A stretch of 64,000 nucleotides of DNA from Buddleja alternifolia (GCA_019426215.1 CM033391.1:12264708-12328707), one strand, 5' to 3'; counted from the first letter of the stretch, positions 31,025-45,233 are shown. The notes: generated by a model not told the origin, from the sequence alone. Made by a program: numbers and translations.

Positions 31025-34000
31025 ATGCCACCGGCGTCAACCATTCGCGGCTCCGCTTATCTCACCGCTCTCACTCTTGAGATTGAGAAGAAGCTTCAAC
31101 GTGTATGTACACACTCTCTTTCTCTCTCTCTCTCAGAAATGCATATGAGATTTGTGTGGATTTTCTGAGAATGTCCTTTTCTTTTTTAATTTTAGTTACT
31201 TATTTTTATTGTATTTGCCGATTTGTTGATGAATTGATGTTAATTGCTTCTTTTTTTTAATTCCATTAGGCGTTAGCTTCAGCATCACAGAGGAGAAATT
31301 TGTTGCAAGAGTTGTTCGCGGACATAGCTTTGGAAGTAGATGATCGTGCCAAAGGTAATTCCAGGAATTCTTTGGGCTATATCATTTTGCGCTAATTTCA
31401 CTTTTAAAGATGCATAAATAGTGCAGAAGTAAAACTAGAGAGGGAATTTCTGGTAGCTAACATTCTGGAATTGAATTGATTCTGTTGCTTTCTGAATGCA
31501 GTTGGTGTCTGTATGTATCTTTACTTGCGCCCATATTAATATTTTGTTTCAAGTTTCTTCTAAGTTCTATTCTTAAGAACTATAGGATATTATTGGAAGT
31601 GAAATTGAATTTTGATTCCTCCCCATTGTGGTGTATATGACTGTTTGCCCATGGTAAGTGTTTATGTTTATTTCTGTATGCATTATAGATGTGTGCATTT
31701 GTTTCTGATCGACTTAAGCAAGTACATACTTTTGCTTAATTTTCTGCGCGCTTGTTGAGTCATCCATTCACATAGAGATTATTGAACTTTACTCTCACTT
31801 GGAATCACTCTGTTGACCGAGGAAAAGTTGGATTTGGTCCATCTGAAGAAATGGATAAGTTCTGATACACATGAGTATGCTGGCAATTTTGCTCTGAACA
31901 AGTTTGGCATGAAAATATATGCCTGCACATATTTTTACCTCTTATATAGCTTCACCATTAGTCCTTTGGTTTGACCTGAAATCTACATCTTGTTTGTGTT
32001 TCTAACTTGCTTTCTTGGGCTTTGACCTACGTGTGTGTTAATATCTTAGTATGAAAACATCTTCAAAGCATCATATGTTATTAGCCATCACTATGTTAGT
32101 TCTACCAAAGTTATTTTAGAATATATTATTGGTCCGCGTGATGTTGGTTGGAAACGGAAATTATCTTTAGTCATCATTGTGTATTACTTCCTACCTCAGC
32201 TCCTATACTTCTAAATGTGGGCTACATCATTTATATTTGAAATTCAGGGAAAGCAAAAGTGTTGACCAACGCCCCTCCTCAAGTTATAGCCCTTCCTAAG
32301 GAATTAAATGTGTTCATATCGATACTCTACAAAGTACAAAAATCTTTTCCGCATCTAGAATTCCTAAACTAGAAATGGTTGATAACTTCTTTTTCTCCCA
32401 ATAGCAGAACCTGAGGAGCTTGCCATATGACGAGTTTTTAAACCCATTCCTTTTGCAATTCTTAATACAATTGTTTATTTTCAAAGAATTATCCCTCTTG
32501 TTTTACTACTCAATTTTCCAGTAGTCAGCTATCAAAGGGTAAAAAATATAGATATACGTTGGTTCAATCATTGAAGAGGTGGAATTGGTGATTGATCCTT
32601 GGAATGCTGATGCAACTGAGGGGGTTTATGGTGATTATCATTTCGTTTTCATGTGCTGGTGTGAAATATCTGGCACAATTTCTCATTCAAGGAATGCCTA
32701 TTTGTGAAGAAGCATTTCGTGCACATTCTCTATCCCATTGAGGTTCAACTTGAAGCTACGGTAGAGAGATATCTCGACGTAGTCTGGAAACAGAATACAG
32801 AAACTTTGTATAAACTCGTCTATGCTATTTTTCTTTTATCCTGAGTTTTACAACATCGCAAACGGTTACTGTACTCCTTGCTGTGGTGAGTTTCTCAGTA
32901 TCTATGGTGTATGTATCAAACAAAACAAGCGAAAAAAGACTTGATGATATGGGTACCATATGTGTGTTAAAATATCCTTTGCATAATCTTTTGGTTCAAG
33001 AGGCAAGCTGGTTTTTGCTTTATAATACTTAGTGCTGCTGTGGGTTCTATCATGTAATGCTACTGATCTGGTGTTTATTGGAACAGATATTATTTTTGGC
33101 GAGGAAGATGTAATTTCTGTCGCAGATGATGGGTATGGGGGCCCTATATGCTTTTACAGTGTGCTTGCTGATCATTTTGTTCGCATGCCTCAGAATGGGA
33201 AATCAATCCTTGATCTGATTGTACAACTCTGGAGCCAGTCATTTGCATCTAATATTTTTTCTCTCTTGTTCCACAAGTGGGTATGTCTGAACGTTAATAT
33301 GGAGGTTTTCCTTAACATTTCATCCTTTCGCACGGAATTTTATCAATTTACATTTTCTTCTTTAATTTTCCTTTCTCTTTTTGTTATCGCCAGCTTCATG
33401 TGCCGATTTCCAGTATGTTAACGAGTCTTCTTGTTCAGTTGAGTACTTTTATCCCATCTTACCAGTCTTTTAACATGTACTTCAATTTTGCAGCTGTTCG
33501 AGTTTCAACTTGATAATCATGAAGTCCTACTCCGTTACTCATCTGCTCTTGTCCAAGGTGCTACAAATGTTTTTTGGTACGAAGTTTTACCCATAATTTG
33601 TATGAGAAATTAGGGGGGTCAACCCAAAAACTGAAATTACGTATATTAAGTAGATCATACAGCTCAAGCCATCTAGCCATTTAAGTCAAGTCTCCTTTTT
33701 TTTTTTTCAAGTAATGGAGTGCTAATATTTACTTATATACCTGTCAGCCCCACATTTCTGTCACTTGTGTAAATTGATGAATATCTCTCGGAATCTCTGA
33801 ATGATGCTTTTGTATGAATACGATTGAACACCAAAATGTCTTCCTTTAGCTCACCATAAAGACAAAACAAGGAGAGGAAATCGCTTCTTTAGTGGTGGTG
33901 TGCTATGCAAAGTCCTGGCCTTCTTTTTCTGTTGAGCCTCCTCAGTTCTTGCTGCATGTCTGGGCCTATGGCTGTAAGATGGGTATCGACAACTACTGCG

Positions 34001-37000
34001 ATGGACTTCTTCCACAATCTAGCGAATATATTTTCTCATGAGGTGTTTATTCTTTTTAATTTTTTTCAGTTAGAAACCACCAATGTAACGGTGGGGGGAT
34101 TTTTGGGGTTCCCCTCCCATATCAATATTATCAACCAAAAATATATACAAGAGAGCATACAAGTAGGACCACTAATTCCAATATGCGCATCAAAGAAATT
34201 AGGAGTACTACTCCCTTTACAATTACGAAAAGAACCTAAAAGAAGGTAAGTTAATTTTGTCCACTCTAACTTGCCCACACCGGGAATCTGATGGGGAAAG
34301 AAAGTTTGCGAAAGAAGAGAAGAGCAGGCCTCGTTAGTGAAAAAGTCGGTGACCCTATTTCCCCTCCCTAAAGATGTGTGTTTGTTAAGGAGCAACCGGG
34401 ATATAGTGCGAATTACTATGACCTTGTGTAGCTTGAAATTGGGTTTCTTGATTCACGAGTTCTCTTAATCAAATAAATTATGGACTCTAACCCGTAAGTT
34501 AAGGATGTTAGACATGCTACATATATAAAAAATCCAGCAAGCGCGAGACACGTGATTATTTGATAAGAACAATGGTAAAAAAGCAATAATGAACTAATAA
34601 GATTGCTTTTTCTGTTTCCTTGTAAATTACAAGTCTTGAGGCACAAAGACAGACAAAGGGTTTGGAGTGCTTGGAGGGGTTATTGGAGTGGGGCGAAGAG
34701 AGTCACAACAGCAGTCATTTCTGTACTACTATTTTAACCCTTGGCTGCTACTTAAGGAATGGGTAAACTGAATTTTTGCAGTATTATTACTCATGGGAAA
34801 AGTGACAATTGTCCTGGATTTATCTGCATAAGAAGCTTGATACATGGTGTCCAATACAGAGTAGAATAGTCTATCAAATGAAACACCCCTGCCACCCCCC
34901 ACCCCCTAAAAGAAGAAGAGAAAAAAAGCGACAATCAGCAAGATTATTTTGATTGTATAATTTCTATATCAGATGAATCCTTATCTTCTGCTTAAGGATG
35001 TGAACCCCCCACCCCAACCCCCAAGGGGAAGAAGTGACTAGAATATTGTTTTCGGTTTTGCCCCTTAGAAAGTGGATTTAGGAAGCTGTCTCATTAAGTA
35101 TATGTTTACATGCAGGATTGACATCCAAACAAATACAAGGCGTTTCCAAAGTCTCTTTCAGGTGAGATGTTTGCTGACAAGATAACTTTTTCATTGCTAA
35201 TAAATTTTCAGTTCTGTGTTGGATGTAAACGTTTGACCCATAACCTTTTCAATGGTTGTAGTATCTGCTAGAGGAAGTTGCTCTAGATTCTGAGAGATTA
35301 AAGAAGATACCCTCACAGGTCTACATTTATTTTGTCCACAATCATCAGATTTTTATTTTCTTGGACTATAAGATTGTCTTCGTTTATGGAATTGTACTCT
35401 AGAGGTAACTTGTGATGTTCTGATTGTTTATTAGGCTCAGCGAGACCTCTTTCTTCTCCTTTCAAGATTCATGTTTTTCTATGACTCAGGTTGATCAATC
35501 TCTTAATAAACGTATATGTTTACCTCCGTCATGTGATTGTATGTTTCATTTCACTTATTAACAAGACTTGATTGCTTTTTCTACAGTTGACAAGCTTGAG
35601 AGCTTTTTGAAGCATTTTCCTGATTTTCCAAATGCTTTCTTGATTGGTGGCTCCTCAGACATATTTGTTACAGAAGTAGCTGATCAGGTAATAGATAATA
35701 TTACTAAGTTGAAGGTTTTTTTGACGAAAGGCGAGGCAAAGCAGAAGATAGGCCCTTGATTGACATTTTCACTGTTATATTGCATGATACTAACCTGCAA
35801 ATCATCATTTCTATATATATATATCCATAACATTTCATCTTAAATTTATTTTTGTGTTATCAGCTTCAAAAATTGAAAGTGGAACCAGTACTTCTGCATT
35901 ACCTTTCTCAGATAAAAGTTCTCCAAGGTACTTACTTTGTTTTTAACTGTTGATGCCACGTGTAAATCAATCAAAGATTTTTTGGGATCCTTTAGATATG
36001 ATAAAATCACATTTACTGATTGTTAAAACTGTTTTATATTATCAACAGGCCTAGAACTTAGAATGGCAACAAGTACAAGAATCAAAACGTGTTTGTATAG
36101 CTTCACATCTCCTGGTGGTCCAATGTACCCAACGAGAGCTGTTCGTCATGCAGCATGGGAAGCTTTGGACTTTCTTTTTCCTGTGAGTAATTCGAACTTT
36201 GGCCTATACATATTTGTGCTAATCATAGCTTGCAGACCCTGTGGTGCATAATCATTCACCTCTCTTTGAGTATGCAGCAACTTTGACATAGGAAAACTTT
36301 TTTCAATCTGGAATTTTGATATCATCACCCATGTTTACTAGTGAAACAGATTATCCTGGACAGCAGCTAACATACGGTTAAGATTGGGATCATTAGGCTT
36401 TTATATTAATGCTATTATCATTGTCTTGGATTGCAAAACCCCCTGATCAGTGTCCCTAGAGTGAGCTTGTCTTAAGACAAATAGTTGGATTAGTTAAGAT
36501 CTTAACATATAGAATGATTCAGGGAGATTTCATTGATTAAATGGCAGAGGATTCTGCTAATGCATGATCTAGGAGGGTTATGTATGTCGCCCAACCCCTG
36601 CATGCAGAGAGCCTATTTTAATGATTTGGTACCATCTCTGGCAATAAAGGAGCCTTATGACTCCAGGCCCAACTAGTGATATCTTCTCGATGTTTTTTCT
36701 TGGGGGGAAGGGGTGAGTGAGAAAAAGCAGCTTTTTGAGGTTAATTGAGGTAAGGGCAAATTAAGGATTAAAATTTTATCACATGTTGATCTAAGATGTC
36801 CTCGTGGATCCTCTTCTTATACTGTACTACACTCTTATATGAGCCAGCTCCCAGGTAAAACCACAATAGCTTTGGTACCTCGCTCGTACTTTTACGCCAT
36901 ATGGTTGTAGGTCTTCCTCTTGCGTTAGTTTCATCTTGAAATGTGATTCATTTAATTTCTCCAACCGAGCATGCGGCTGCCTTTGGTTGTCTCACAACTT

Positions 37001-38573
37001 CTTTGCTGCATCACATTTCATTTTACAACATACCTAAGGTTTCTGTTCTGAGCTAGATTCAATTTTTAGACATCTCTTGGTGGCCCGATATTCTGTCCTA
37101 ACCCACATTCTAAGTCTTAGGCGATCATGTATAATTTTCTTTCCTTTTTGGCAAATATGCAACTCAAAATGCCTCCATTTATCCCAGTTATCTCTATTCC
37201 TTTAAATAACATCGTATCCAGTATTATTCTCTGTTCATAGTTGAGGCTATAGAACGGGGTCTTGATGCCATCATATTGCAGAAATCCCTTTCATAAACTT
37301 CTTACTCTGTATATCTTTGTTCTGCTTTCAGTATAATGCCTACGTTTATTGTAGTATGTTGTCCCTTATATGTAGCTGCAATTATCTTTATTTTAAAGAA
37401 GTCTAGAAACCAATATCAGCATAAAATGTAGTTGTACGAAGATCAATAATGAGCCATGCCCATGAAGTAAGGTGGGTGAAGATATGGCAGAATAGAAAAT
37501 ATCCAGTATGCAAATTAGCAACTACATACATTAGTAACGTGCTACGCATTTTCAGCCCAGGTTGTTTTAGACAAAATAAAAGGATGGGTGTCCTGGGTCC
37601 ATGTGATGATTAGGAACCATTTGAGCTGTGGCATCTGTAGGTTAGCCCGAGTCTGTCATGAGGCCCTCTGAACCACTTCAGGAGTACCACTTGGCTGCAA
37701 AGAAAGTGTTAATTTTGTTCTAGTTGATAAAACTATGAGTGATCGACCATTCTTTAGCTTTTGCATTTTCTATCAAATATACCGTCAAAAGGGTGAATAT
37801 ATATAGATATGTACTTCAGTTTCAAAATTCGTTTTCAGTACGCTTAGCAAACAACTACTTAAGGAGAACTTATCCCTTAAACCATGCCTGGGTGGATACA
37901 AACCAATTGCTTGATGTGCTGCGACCTGTTTTTTTTTTTTCCATTTTCTGTGGCATGATATTAGAATGAGGCCTGTCATGGAAGTTGAGTTTCCATTTCC
38001 TACTAGAATTTGAGTTCTAACTCTCTGACTTCTGCGTTGCTTTAAGGATATAAATTTGGGTGGAATATGTTCAACTGGTTAAATTTATACAGTGTTGATC
38101 TGAAGCCTTGGGGAGGCATAATGGTGATTGGTGATCTTAAGCGCATGTTTTGTCTCTCAACTGTGTTAATAATGTCTTTTCCTAAATATCTATTATAATC
38201 TGAGAGAGAGCAAAGTGAGACTGCTATATAAATTGCAAGATATTGTGGGTCGGGGTTGGGATTATTTACTCAAGGACTAAGATATTGTTCAATGAGGCAA
38301 TGGTGACTTTAACTTTTCACGGCCTGGGACCATTCTCTTTTATTTGCTGAAAATGCATATCTAGCCCTTTTGTAATATAATGCAGCTTCTATTTTGCAGG
38401 TAGGGAGATATCCTCGGCATCTTATAAGTCTCTTTTTCCGATTGCTTTATCCATGGTACTGGCCCTCATCTTGTTGGAACTTTGTAATTTCTTGTATACA
38501 AGCTGTGTTATATTCTCTCTTGAGATTGTTTTTTTCTAGTTGGGAAAAGCTCAGAAACCCGAAAAGATCATAG
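31025..38573 (+). CDS. Conserved plant protein of unknown function (11 exons, 356 aa)
   Basis: Exons: 31025-31102, 31270-31354, 33087-33280, 33494-33576, 35116-35161, 35262-35318, 35435-35489, 35587-35687, 35864-35927, 36049-36182, 38400-38573. All introns are GT-AG and phases agree throughout, giving 356 codons with no stop. It starts MPPASTIRGSAYLTALTLEI and ends EKLRNPKRS. The middle is a predicted helical soluble region (SILDLIVQLWSQSFASNIFS, DLFLLLSRFMFFYDSVDKLE, HFPDFPNAFLIGGSSDIFV). The last exon is hydrophobic and aromatic (HLISLFFRLLYPWYWPSSCW, then IQAVLYSLLRLFFSSW), possibly a membrane-associated tail. I cannot name the family. Consistent splicing over 7.5 kb strongly suggests a real, constrained gene. 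Introns 2 (1.7 kb) and 10 (2.2 kb) are long. The start ATG follows a (TA)n-containing leader. Confidence 0.85.
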
Positions 38574-40107
38574 TTTAGATGTGTATGGTTTTAATTTTGT
38601 TAGGAAATTTGTGTGGAAGGTTTGTTCCTCTGTTTGTTAATTATGCAGTGATTTTAGGGCCATCTGTTCTATGGTCAAAAGAGTTGTATTATGTACAATA
38701 TGTACCTGTAATACTAAACTAGTACATACTTGAAAATTGTTGTTTCGGACATTGGTTTGAAACTTTAAAAGTGCATTTGAATTGAGGCATTTCAGAATTA
38801 CGGATCTTAAATCGATGAAAGTAACCCATTAAATTGTTTAATAACTATAAATGACTATGGATTAAAGATACGTTATGCCTATTTATGCAATATTAGTTGC
38901 AAAATAAACAATGTCATAACGTAATTCTCATTATCTTTTGCACAACGATAATTGTTGCATTCACCTCTAATCACAATTTACTGCAGATGCACATCTTCTT
39001 ATCTAGCAGAAGAAACGAGTAAAACGCTCCATAATAATAATGAGGAGAAAAAGGTGTAACATATATTTTCAGATATTTTCCAAAGTGCTGTACAAGCATC
39101 AATTGCATCTCTTTGTAGTGTAGGATGCTACATAAATTCTAATGCGATAAAGTGACTCTAACTGTATGAATTTAAAGTTAACACTAACAATATCTAATTA
39201 CCTCAACTAACTCTGGCTATAGCTTGTGTTTTGTGCAATTATCTTAAATAAAGATGCGCTTCTTTCTCAATCTTTTCTCTCCACACTGTAGTAAGTGAGA
39301 ATCCGCTTCTTTGCTTGTCTTGAATTATTCCAAGTAATGAGCTAAAACTAGGTCATCCTGACACAATTTTGGGGTTGATGCCTCTACTCATATCTGAGAT
39401 CCAAGTGTAGAAAATTACACGCAACTCTCTCACCTATTGTGTTATTATCGAAAACTTCCTCAATTTTTTTATTTTTTTTGGAAATTATATAGAGTACCCA
39501 TCATGTTAAGACATTCTTATAATTACACCGCCTGTGTATTTAAGAATTCTACAATGTTACATGTAAAGACCACTTAAAGGGATGTGTTGATAATTTTTCA
39601 AAAAGTGGGGGGCTGTCGTTGATTACACAATAAGTGAGAGGGTCTATGTGTAATTTTTACTATTTATTATTTGGTTTGCATGGCTATTTGCCGTAACCTA
39701 TCTTTTATGAAAGATTGTTATGATTAACCTGATGGAGAAGATAGGAAAATGGAAAGCGAAGTGAATGTATCTAAGCGAACACATGGTATATGACCATGTA
39801 CTCTGTTCTACGACTTCTGCCAATAATCTCGATGATGATTATTTGAATTTGGTTCATATTTTATTTGCAAAACGAAGTGTTAATGAACTGGTTCTTACTA
39901 GCACAATTCCCACTAATCAAGAGATACCTATGACCATAATATTTGATGATTCAGATTGTATTATTGATGTCGTGAATTTATCCGTAAATTGCATATTATT
40001 GTACAAAATATCCAATGATGTTCGATTGTCGTCAAGATTATACGTAATAAGTCAGTTTATTCATTTTTCGGGAGACTATTTTTGAATTTGATTTATTCAA
40101 TTTCTTT
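38574..40107. other. 3' region of the unknown gene and spacer
   Basis: No supported gene. A 106-codon plus frame at 39765 has no recognisable similarity. A stretch at 39500-39665 with ACCCATCATGTTAAG and GAGAGGGTCTATGTGTAAT resembles the decayed ends of a Mutator-type MITE. Confidence 0.4.
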
Positions 40108-40620
40108 GGCTGCGCATGATTATGTTTTCAGAATTGCATTTTCATTTTCTGAATTACCAGAAAATGAAAATGCACACTTTTAGATAAATTCTACAGAAAA
40201 TACTCAAATTTTAAATCCTACTACACATTCCCCTATACAACAACTAATCATTTCACCCTTTCAATCAATTCACAATCTTTCATCATTAATTACACCATCC
40301 CACTTTTCAACTAATTATCTTTCTTACTTCATCATTTATAATAACTAAATATATATGTATATATATATATACACACACACATACTTTATATCAAATCATT
40401 CATCTATATATATATACACGAACATTCATAATTAATTCAATCATTTCATATATCAAATCCCAATAAAATTCAATTTTATGTCACATCAAACACCACTTCC
40501 AACTATTTTCTAAAAACACATCCAAACAAACAACAAAAGTCAATATTTTCACACGAATTTTTATAATACACATTTTCCAAAAAAAACTCAGAATTTAATT
40601 TAGAAAACATAACCAGAGCC
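40108..40620. mobile_element. PIF/Harbinger-like MITE, 513 bp, relative of 2185-3615
   Basis: The inverted ends GGCTGCGCATGATTATG and GGCTCTGGTTATG (right end read inwards) are followed by matching TTTTC(A/T) blocks. TTT flanks both sides (40105-40107, 40621-40623). The interior shares AAAATGAAAATGCACA, TCAAATTTTAAAT, CTACACATTC and CACATCCAAACAAACAA with the 2185-3615 element, so the two are family members. Confidence 0.65.
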
Positions 40621-43600
40621 TTTGTTTTCTCTTTTCTTTTCCTTTTTTGGAGTTCGGGGTTTGTGCCTACATCAAGAGATAACTTGGACCAGAGTGTAAG
40701 ACCTTCTACCATAAAGGTGGGAGAGGTACAACAAAGTCATTATCAATCTGGCCTTTTTTTTTTGGTAAGTGAACAAATATTGCTCTCGTTGACATATTAG
40801 CATTACACACGATATATGAGCCTCGGTAAGAAAAATAATGCATTATTTGTACACAAAATTTTCGCCAGCCAAACAATACAATCGACTTCTCAATTTCATA
40901 AAATATCAAAATCGGAACAGGAAGCAAGCTCTCTTAAAAATAATGTAAAAACAAACCCAAAGGTGTATGAATACTTCTAAAAAGAATCATGTCCGGTATC
41001 AGAAACTCCTCAGCCACAATCAGTGTAGGATTCAGGTGTATGTACGTTTGATAAATTCTTTGAAATATTAGTATTAAAAAAAAATATAGACACATTATCA
41101 GACATGAGAATGAGACATCAGGGTTTTGGATGTGAATGAATATGTTTTGATGTTTTGCAAAAGTTTTAGGTTAAATAAAATTTTAGGAAGACCTTTTAAA
41201 TTTTTACTTATTTTCTAAATATATTTTAATGTTTATCTTGCCACTACAAGAAATTTCACTATTCACCATGGCTCAAAACCATGACAAAAAGCCAATTCTC
41301 ATGGCCAATTGTTATTGACCACCACTCTACCACGGCCAAACAACCGTTTTATCTGCAAGGGAGGCGAATACATTGACCATTGCTTTTAGCGGTAATCAAT
41401 GTATTGGCTATGACAAAGGTCATTGCATTTCACACCATGGTGAATGTGCCAAAATAGTGTAAATTTCCACCATGCCATACTTCCCGTGGTGAATGGTTGT
41501 TGCTCTTTTTTATTTTATTTTTTTTTACTTTCTTTTCCCTGCCAAAATCTTCTATTTGGGTTATTACCGTGAGCCCCAATCAAAAGGGCAAATGAATTAT
41601 CAAACCTTCAGCAACAAAACTCTAGCTAAATTACTCAAAATATTTAATTGTATTTTTATATAATCAAATAACCATTATTAATATCCAATACATTATAAAT
41701 TTGTTTTCAGAAAACAATATATTAAACCCTATCGACTAAGCTCCTTAAGTTTCTTTAGATGATTTGTTGTTATTGATCTTCTATTCTGCACCTGAAATAA
41801 AGCGATCAAAGCAATAAATAATTATACAAGTAAACAAGATCAATTCACAAAAATTGAACACCATAAAAAAGAAAATACGCAAAAACTAACTTCTACCGAG
41901 TCTTTTCTAATTACAAAGTATTTAGAGAACATTCATAAGAAGCTAGAGAAAAAGTTTGTGCACCTTTGTATGAAAAATTCAAATGAATAATGTAGAAATT
42001 AATGTCAAATTTCTTCCATATAATCTTGAAGACTATAAAGAAACTTATTCAAGAACTTTCAATAAACAAACCAAAGAATTGAGCCCCTCTGAGTGATAAT
42101 ACCTTTCAATCCTCGATCTCATACATGTCTTTTTTGTTTCAACCAGAATCCAACAAAAAGATAGGAATGACCTTCCAATTTGCAACTAGCATTCTAAGTC
42201 TCTAAGGCACTAATGACATTTGAGATACGTGTTATTCATCTAATTAAATTTTATTATCAAACATTATGAGATCCATATTATAATTTTACATCAATTGAAA
42301 TGGTCGAAATATAATTTTTTACCACATTTCCATGAAATTATCTCAAGCGCAAGGTGGTTCCTTCAAGATTTTCCATATCCATGCTTTATTTTATTTGTTC
42401 GTCAATGCTTTTCTATATAGAGAATTACGATGTCGAATAAGTAAAAAAATTGAATTGAAGCAAATCATTCATGCATTACATAAAGACACCAGAAATAAAT
42501 TTAGAAATCTGGAATTAATACAGCATAACAATACAAGAACTAACTTTACCTCTGCCACTGCTATAATCTTCAATCACTAAACCAATGATCTGTGTTGTGG
42601 AGCTAAGCATTTGATCGGTATAAAACAAGAGAGAAACAAATGCGCATACTCACACAATCGACACTCATTCACTATATGAGAAAGACAGTAGAGAAAGAAG
42701 AAATAAATTAAAATTGAAAATCAAAATCAAAATCAAAATCCAAATAGAGGGAAGACAAATAAATAAGAAAAAGAATAACTGAAGAGAGAACTCTTACCTT
42801 ACTTGTATAACTACCCATTTTCAAATGTAATTATATACTATCAGATGCAAATTCAAATGCAAAAACCTGCATCACATGGTCATATATACTATCAGATTAT
42901 TTATTGGAGGTATTCTTTCAAGATTTCAGACAAGATATTACCCTTTATTCTACAAACCTGCATCACATTGTCATATAAACCATCAGACTATTTATTGGAC
43001 GTGTTATTTCCAAATGAGGTCAAAGAGAAGATACACCCCTTAAAATCAAAGGACTCCAAAGATATAGTTTTATTAGAATGAACTAAGTCTTCAAGGTTCA
43101 ATGTGAGAGATGCAAGGTGGAGAAGAAATAAAATTCAGGATCCTATACCGTTAATAGTTTATTAAGATGGAAAAGGCACTAAAATTTCTTTTCCTTCATT
43201 CCTAGATTCCAAACCCCTTTTCATCCAACTGGGAGAAGAAGAATCAACTTTAATATGTTATCTCTATCATTATTTTCATCTTTATTTTTATATTGATCAA
43301 TAATCTAATTTCCACAATGGCAAAGTGGCTGATCATACTTTTGTTTTTGTCAGTACATGGTTTAGATAATTGAGTATTGTGTATAAGACTATAAGTAACA
43401 AAGTTGAAGTTGTAAGTATAATGCCTATAATTACAAGCACTCTATCCATATCTCATAGCAAACTGAAGTTCAATTAATACCTTGTTGTGAAGGATTATAG
43501 CTTCTTGATCAAAGGATAACCAACAACTCTTTTTGTGTAATCTGCATGAGTAACAACCAATATCATGCAAAATCACAATTTTCATCACAGAGTGCTCTGC

Positions 43601-43739
43601 TACACTCGAACAGGAAAAGATAGTTAGAATAATCTAAGTTGCGCAAGTAAAACAACTTTCCAATAAATTTCAAATATCATCTTGTTGTGAAAAAAATATA
43701 TCCCTAAATCCCAAGGACAATTCAAATTTCAATAATTCG

Positions 43740-44295
43740 AAGGTCTCAAAACCTTGAACATCATGAATTTAAGAACAAATTCAATGATCATGTACATTTA
43801 GTTTGGTTTAGACTTACAGTAAGCCTCACTTGACTGAGGCATAGTGTTGGTGCTAATGTGTGTTCCCTGCACTATTCAAAAATAAAAATCCTGTAAGTTA
43901 CGCATTATTATATAAAGAATGAATATAAAACAAAGAAATTATAGTAATCACATACGTACATACATCTGAACTTAAAATTACACTCATAATTCTATTAAAA
44001 AACCGGTCTCAATCTTCGAATTTAAAATATTTCAAAGGCCTCAAAACCTTGAACTTCATGAATTTAAGAACAAATTTAATCATCATGTACCTTTAGTTTG
44101 ATTAAGAATCACAGTAAGCCTCATCTGATTGACACATAGTGTTGGTGTTAGTGTGTGTTTCCTGCACTGCTCAAAAACAAGAATCCTCCAAATTACACAT
44201 TATTTAAAGAAGAATGAATAAAAAACAAATAAAATTGAAGTGTAATCACAATACATACATCTGAGCTCAAAATGACAATCATAACTCTATTGAAA
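43740..44295. repeat. Diverged tandem duplication inside the CACTA element (~260 bp, two copies)
   Basis: Segments 43740-43999 and 44036-44295 align, sharing CTCAAAACCTTGAAC, CATGAATTTAAGAAC, CAGTAAGCCTCA, CATAGTGTTGGTG and the TGTGTGTT.CCTGCACT block. They differ by scattered substitutions and small indels, so the duplication is older than the microsatellites nearby. Confidence 0.8.
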
Positions 44296-44499
44296 CGTTG
44301 GTTTGAATCTTCTCACAAAAACATGAAATGTTCCTGTAATCCTAAAATCAAACCTCAATTATGCTTTGGATCGGCAAAATCATAAGAAAAGTTGATTTTG
44401 AAACATAAAGCGAAGATAAATGAATTTTGCTCTAGAAAATGAAGCTTCAAATCAAAACGAACCGTAGAGATCATTGGAGACTAATATGAGAGATTACAA

Positions 44500-44800
44500 C
44501 TTCGAGAGGCGCATATCTAGTTCCGGCAATGGCTTTCGAGCTGTGGAATAACATCGGCGCAGGAGAGATTGCAGCGGCGGAGATTCGCGAATGAGAGCGA
44601 TTGAGAGAGAGAATCGTGGAGGCGGCGATTCAGTTCCGGAATTTGCGGAACAACACCGTCGTTGGGGGAGAGAAGCGGCGAAGAGTTGGTGGAGGCTGTG
44701 GAGGCGGCGATTCAGTTCCGGCATCTGCGGAACAACACCGTCGTTGGGAGAGAGAAGTGGCGAAGAGTTTCTCTTTTATTTTGCTTAAGGAAAGAAACGT
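44500..44800. repeat. GC-rich block with ~80-bp tandem duplication near the CACTA right end
   Basis: GGAGGCGGCGATTCAGTTCC followed by TGCGGAACAACACCGTCGTT occurs at about 44620 and again at 44700. Several overlapping open frames of 65-76 codons run through it on both strands because of its GC richness. It may be the first exon of a captured or degenerate gene, but I see no domain. Confidence 0.6.
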
Positions 44801-45233
44801 GTCAAATTTTTAGGGTTTCAATGTGGAGAACAACTGTAATACACAATTACATATTAATTAAATTAAATTAAATAATAATAAAAAAAAAACATCCCAGATG
44901 GCTATATCACACCACGGTGGCGGATATTGCTACATTTACCTCCCCTGTAGTTAGCGGTGGTGGATGTAGAATATCCACCTCACTTGTTGTAGCCGAGGTG
45001 GATATTTGTTTTCCACCATGGCTTTCAAACCATTGCCAATATTTCATTGCAAATGTTGCATTTTCTTGTAGTGTGCATTGTTTACCAATTGAAATATGAG
45101 TTTACTTTGTTAATTAGTAAAATGAGATTATACAATCAAGGTTATGCGGCTTAACCACATTATATTCTGTTGCACATTTTTCGTATCCCACTCTCACTAT
45201 ATAATATGTATCCATGCTATTCATTTTCTTTTG

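Larger units (their letters stand above)
41242..45073. mobile_element. Non-autonomous CACTA (En/Spm) element, 3832 bp
   Basis: It begins CACTACAAGAAATTTC and ends GCATTTTCTTGTAGTG, the classic CACTA terminus. The 3-bp target TGC is duplicated exactly (41239-41241, 45074-45076). Subterminal zones carry repeated motifs such as CCATGG, ACCACGG and CCACCATGC, typical transposase-binding areas. No transposase domain is recognisable, so movement would need a helper. The interior contains a ~260-bp tandem duplication and a GC-rich block with an 80-bp duplication. Confidence 0.93.

Noticed and set aside
34066..34395. 109-codon minus-strand ORF in intron 4 of the unknown gene
   Set aside because: No recognisable domain. 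It may be an inserted repeat or LINE-like remnant, but no end signature such as a poly-A tail with duplication was clear.
39765..40085. 106-codon plus-strand ORF
   Set aside because: AT-rich region, no similarity recognised, no exon partners; insufficient to call a gene.
44494..44871. Several ORFs on both strands near the CACTA right end
   Set aside because: They arise from a GC-rich tandem duplication and overlap one another; recorded as a repeat rather than a gene.
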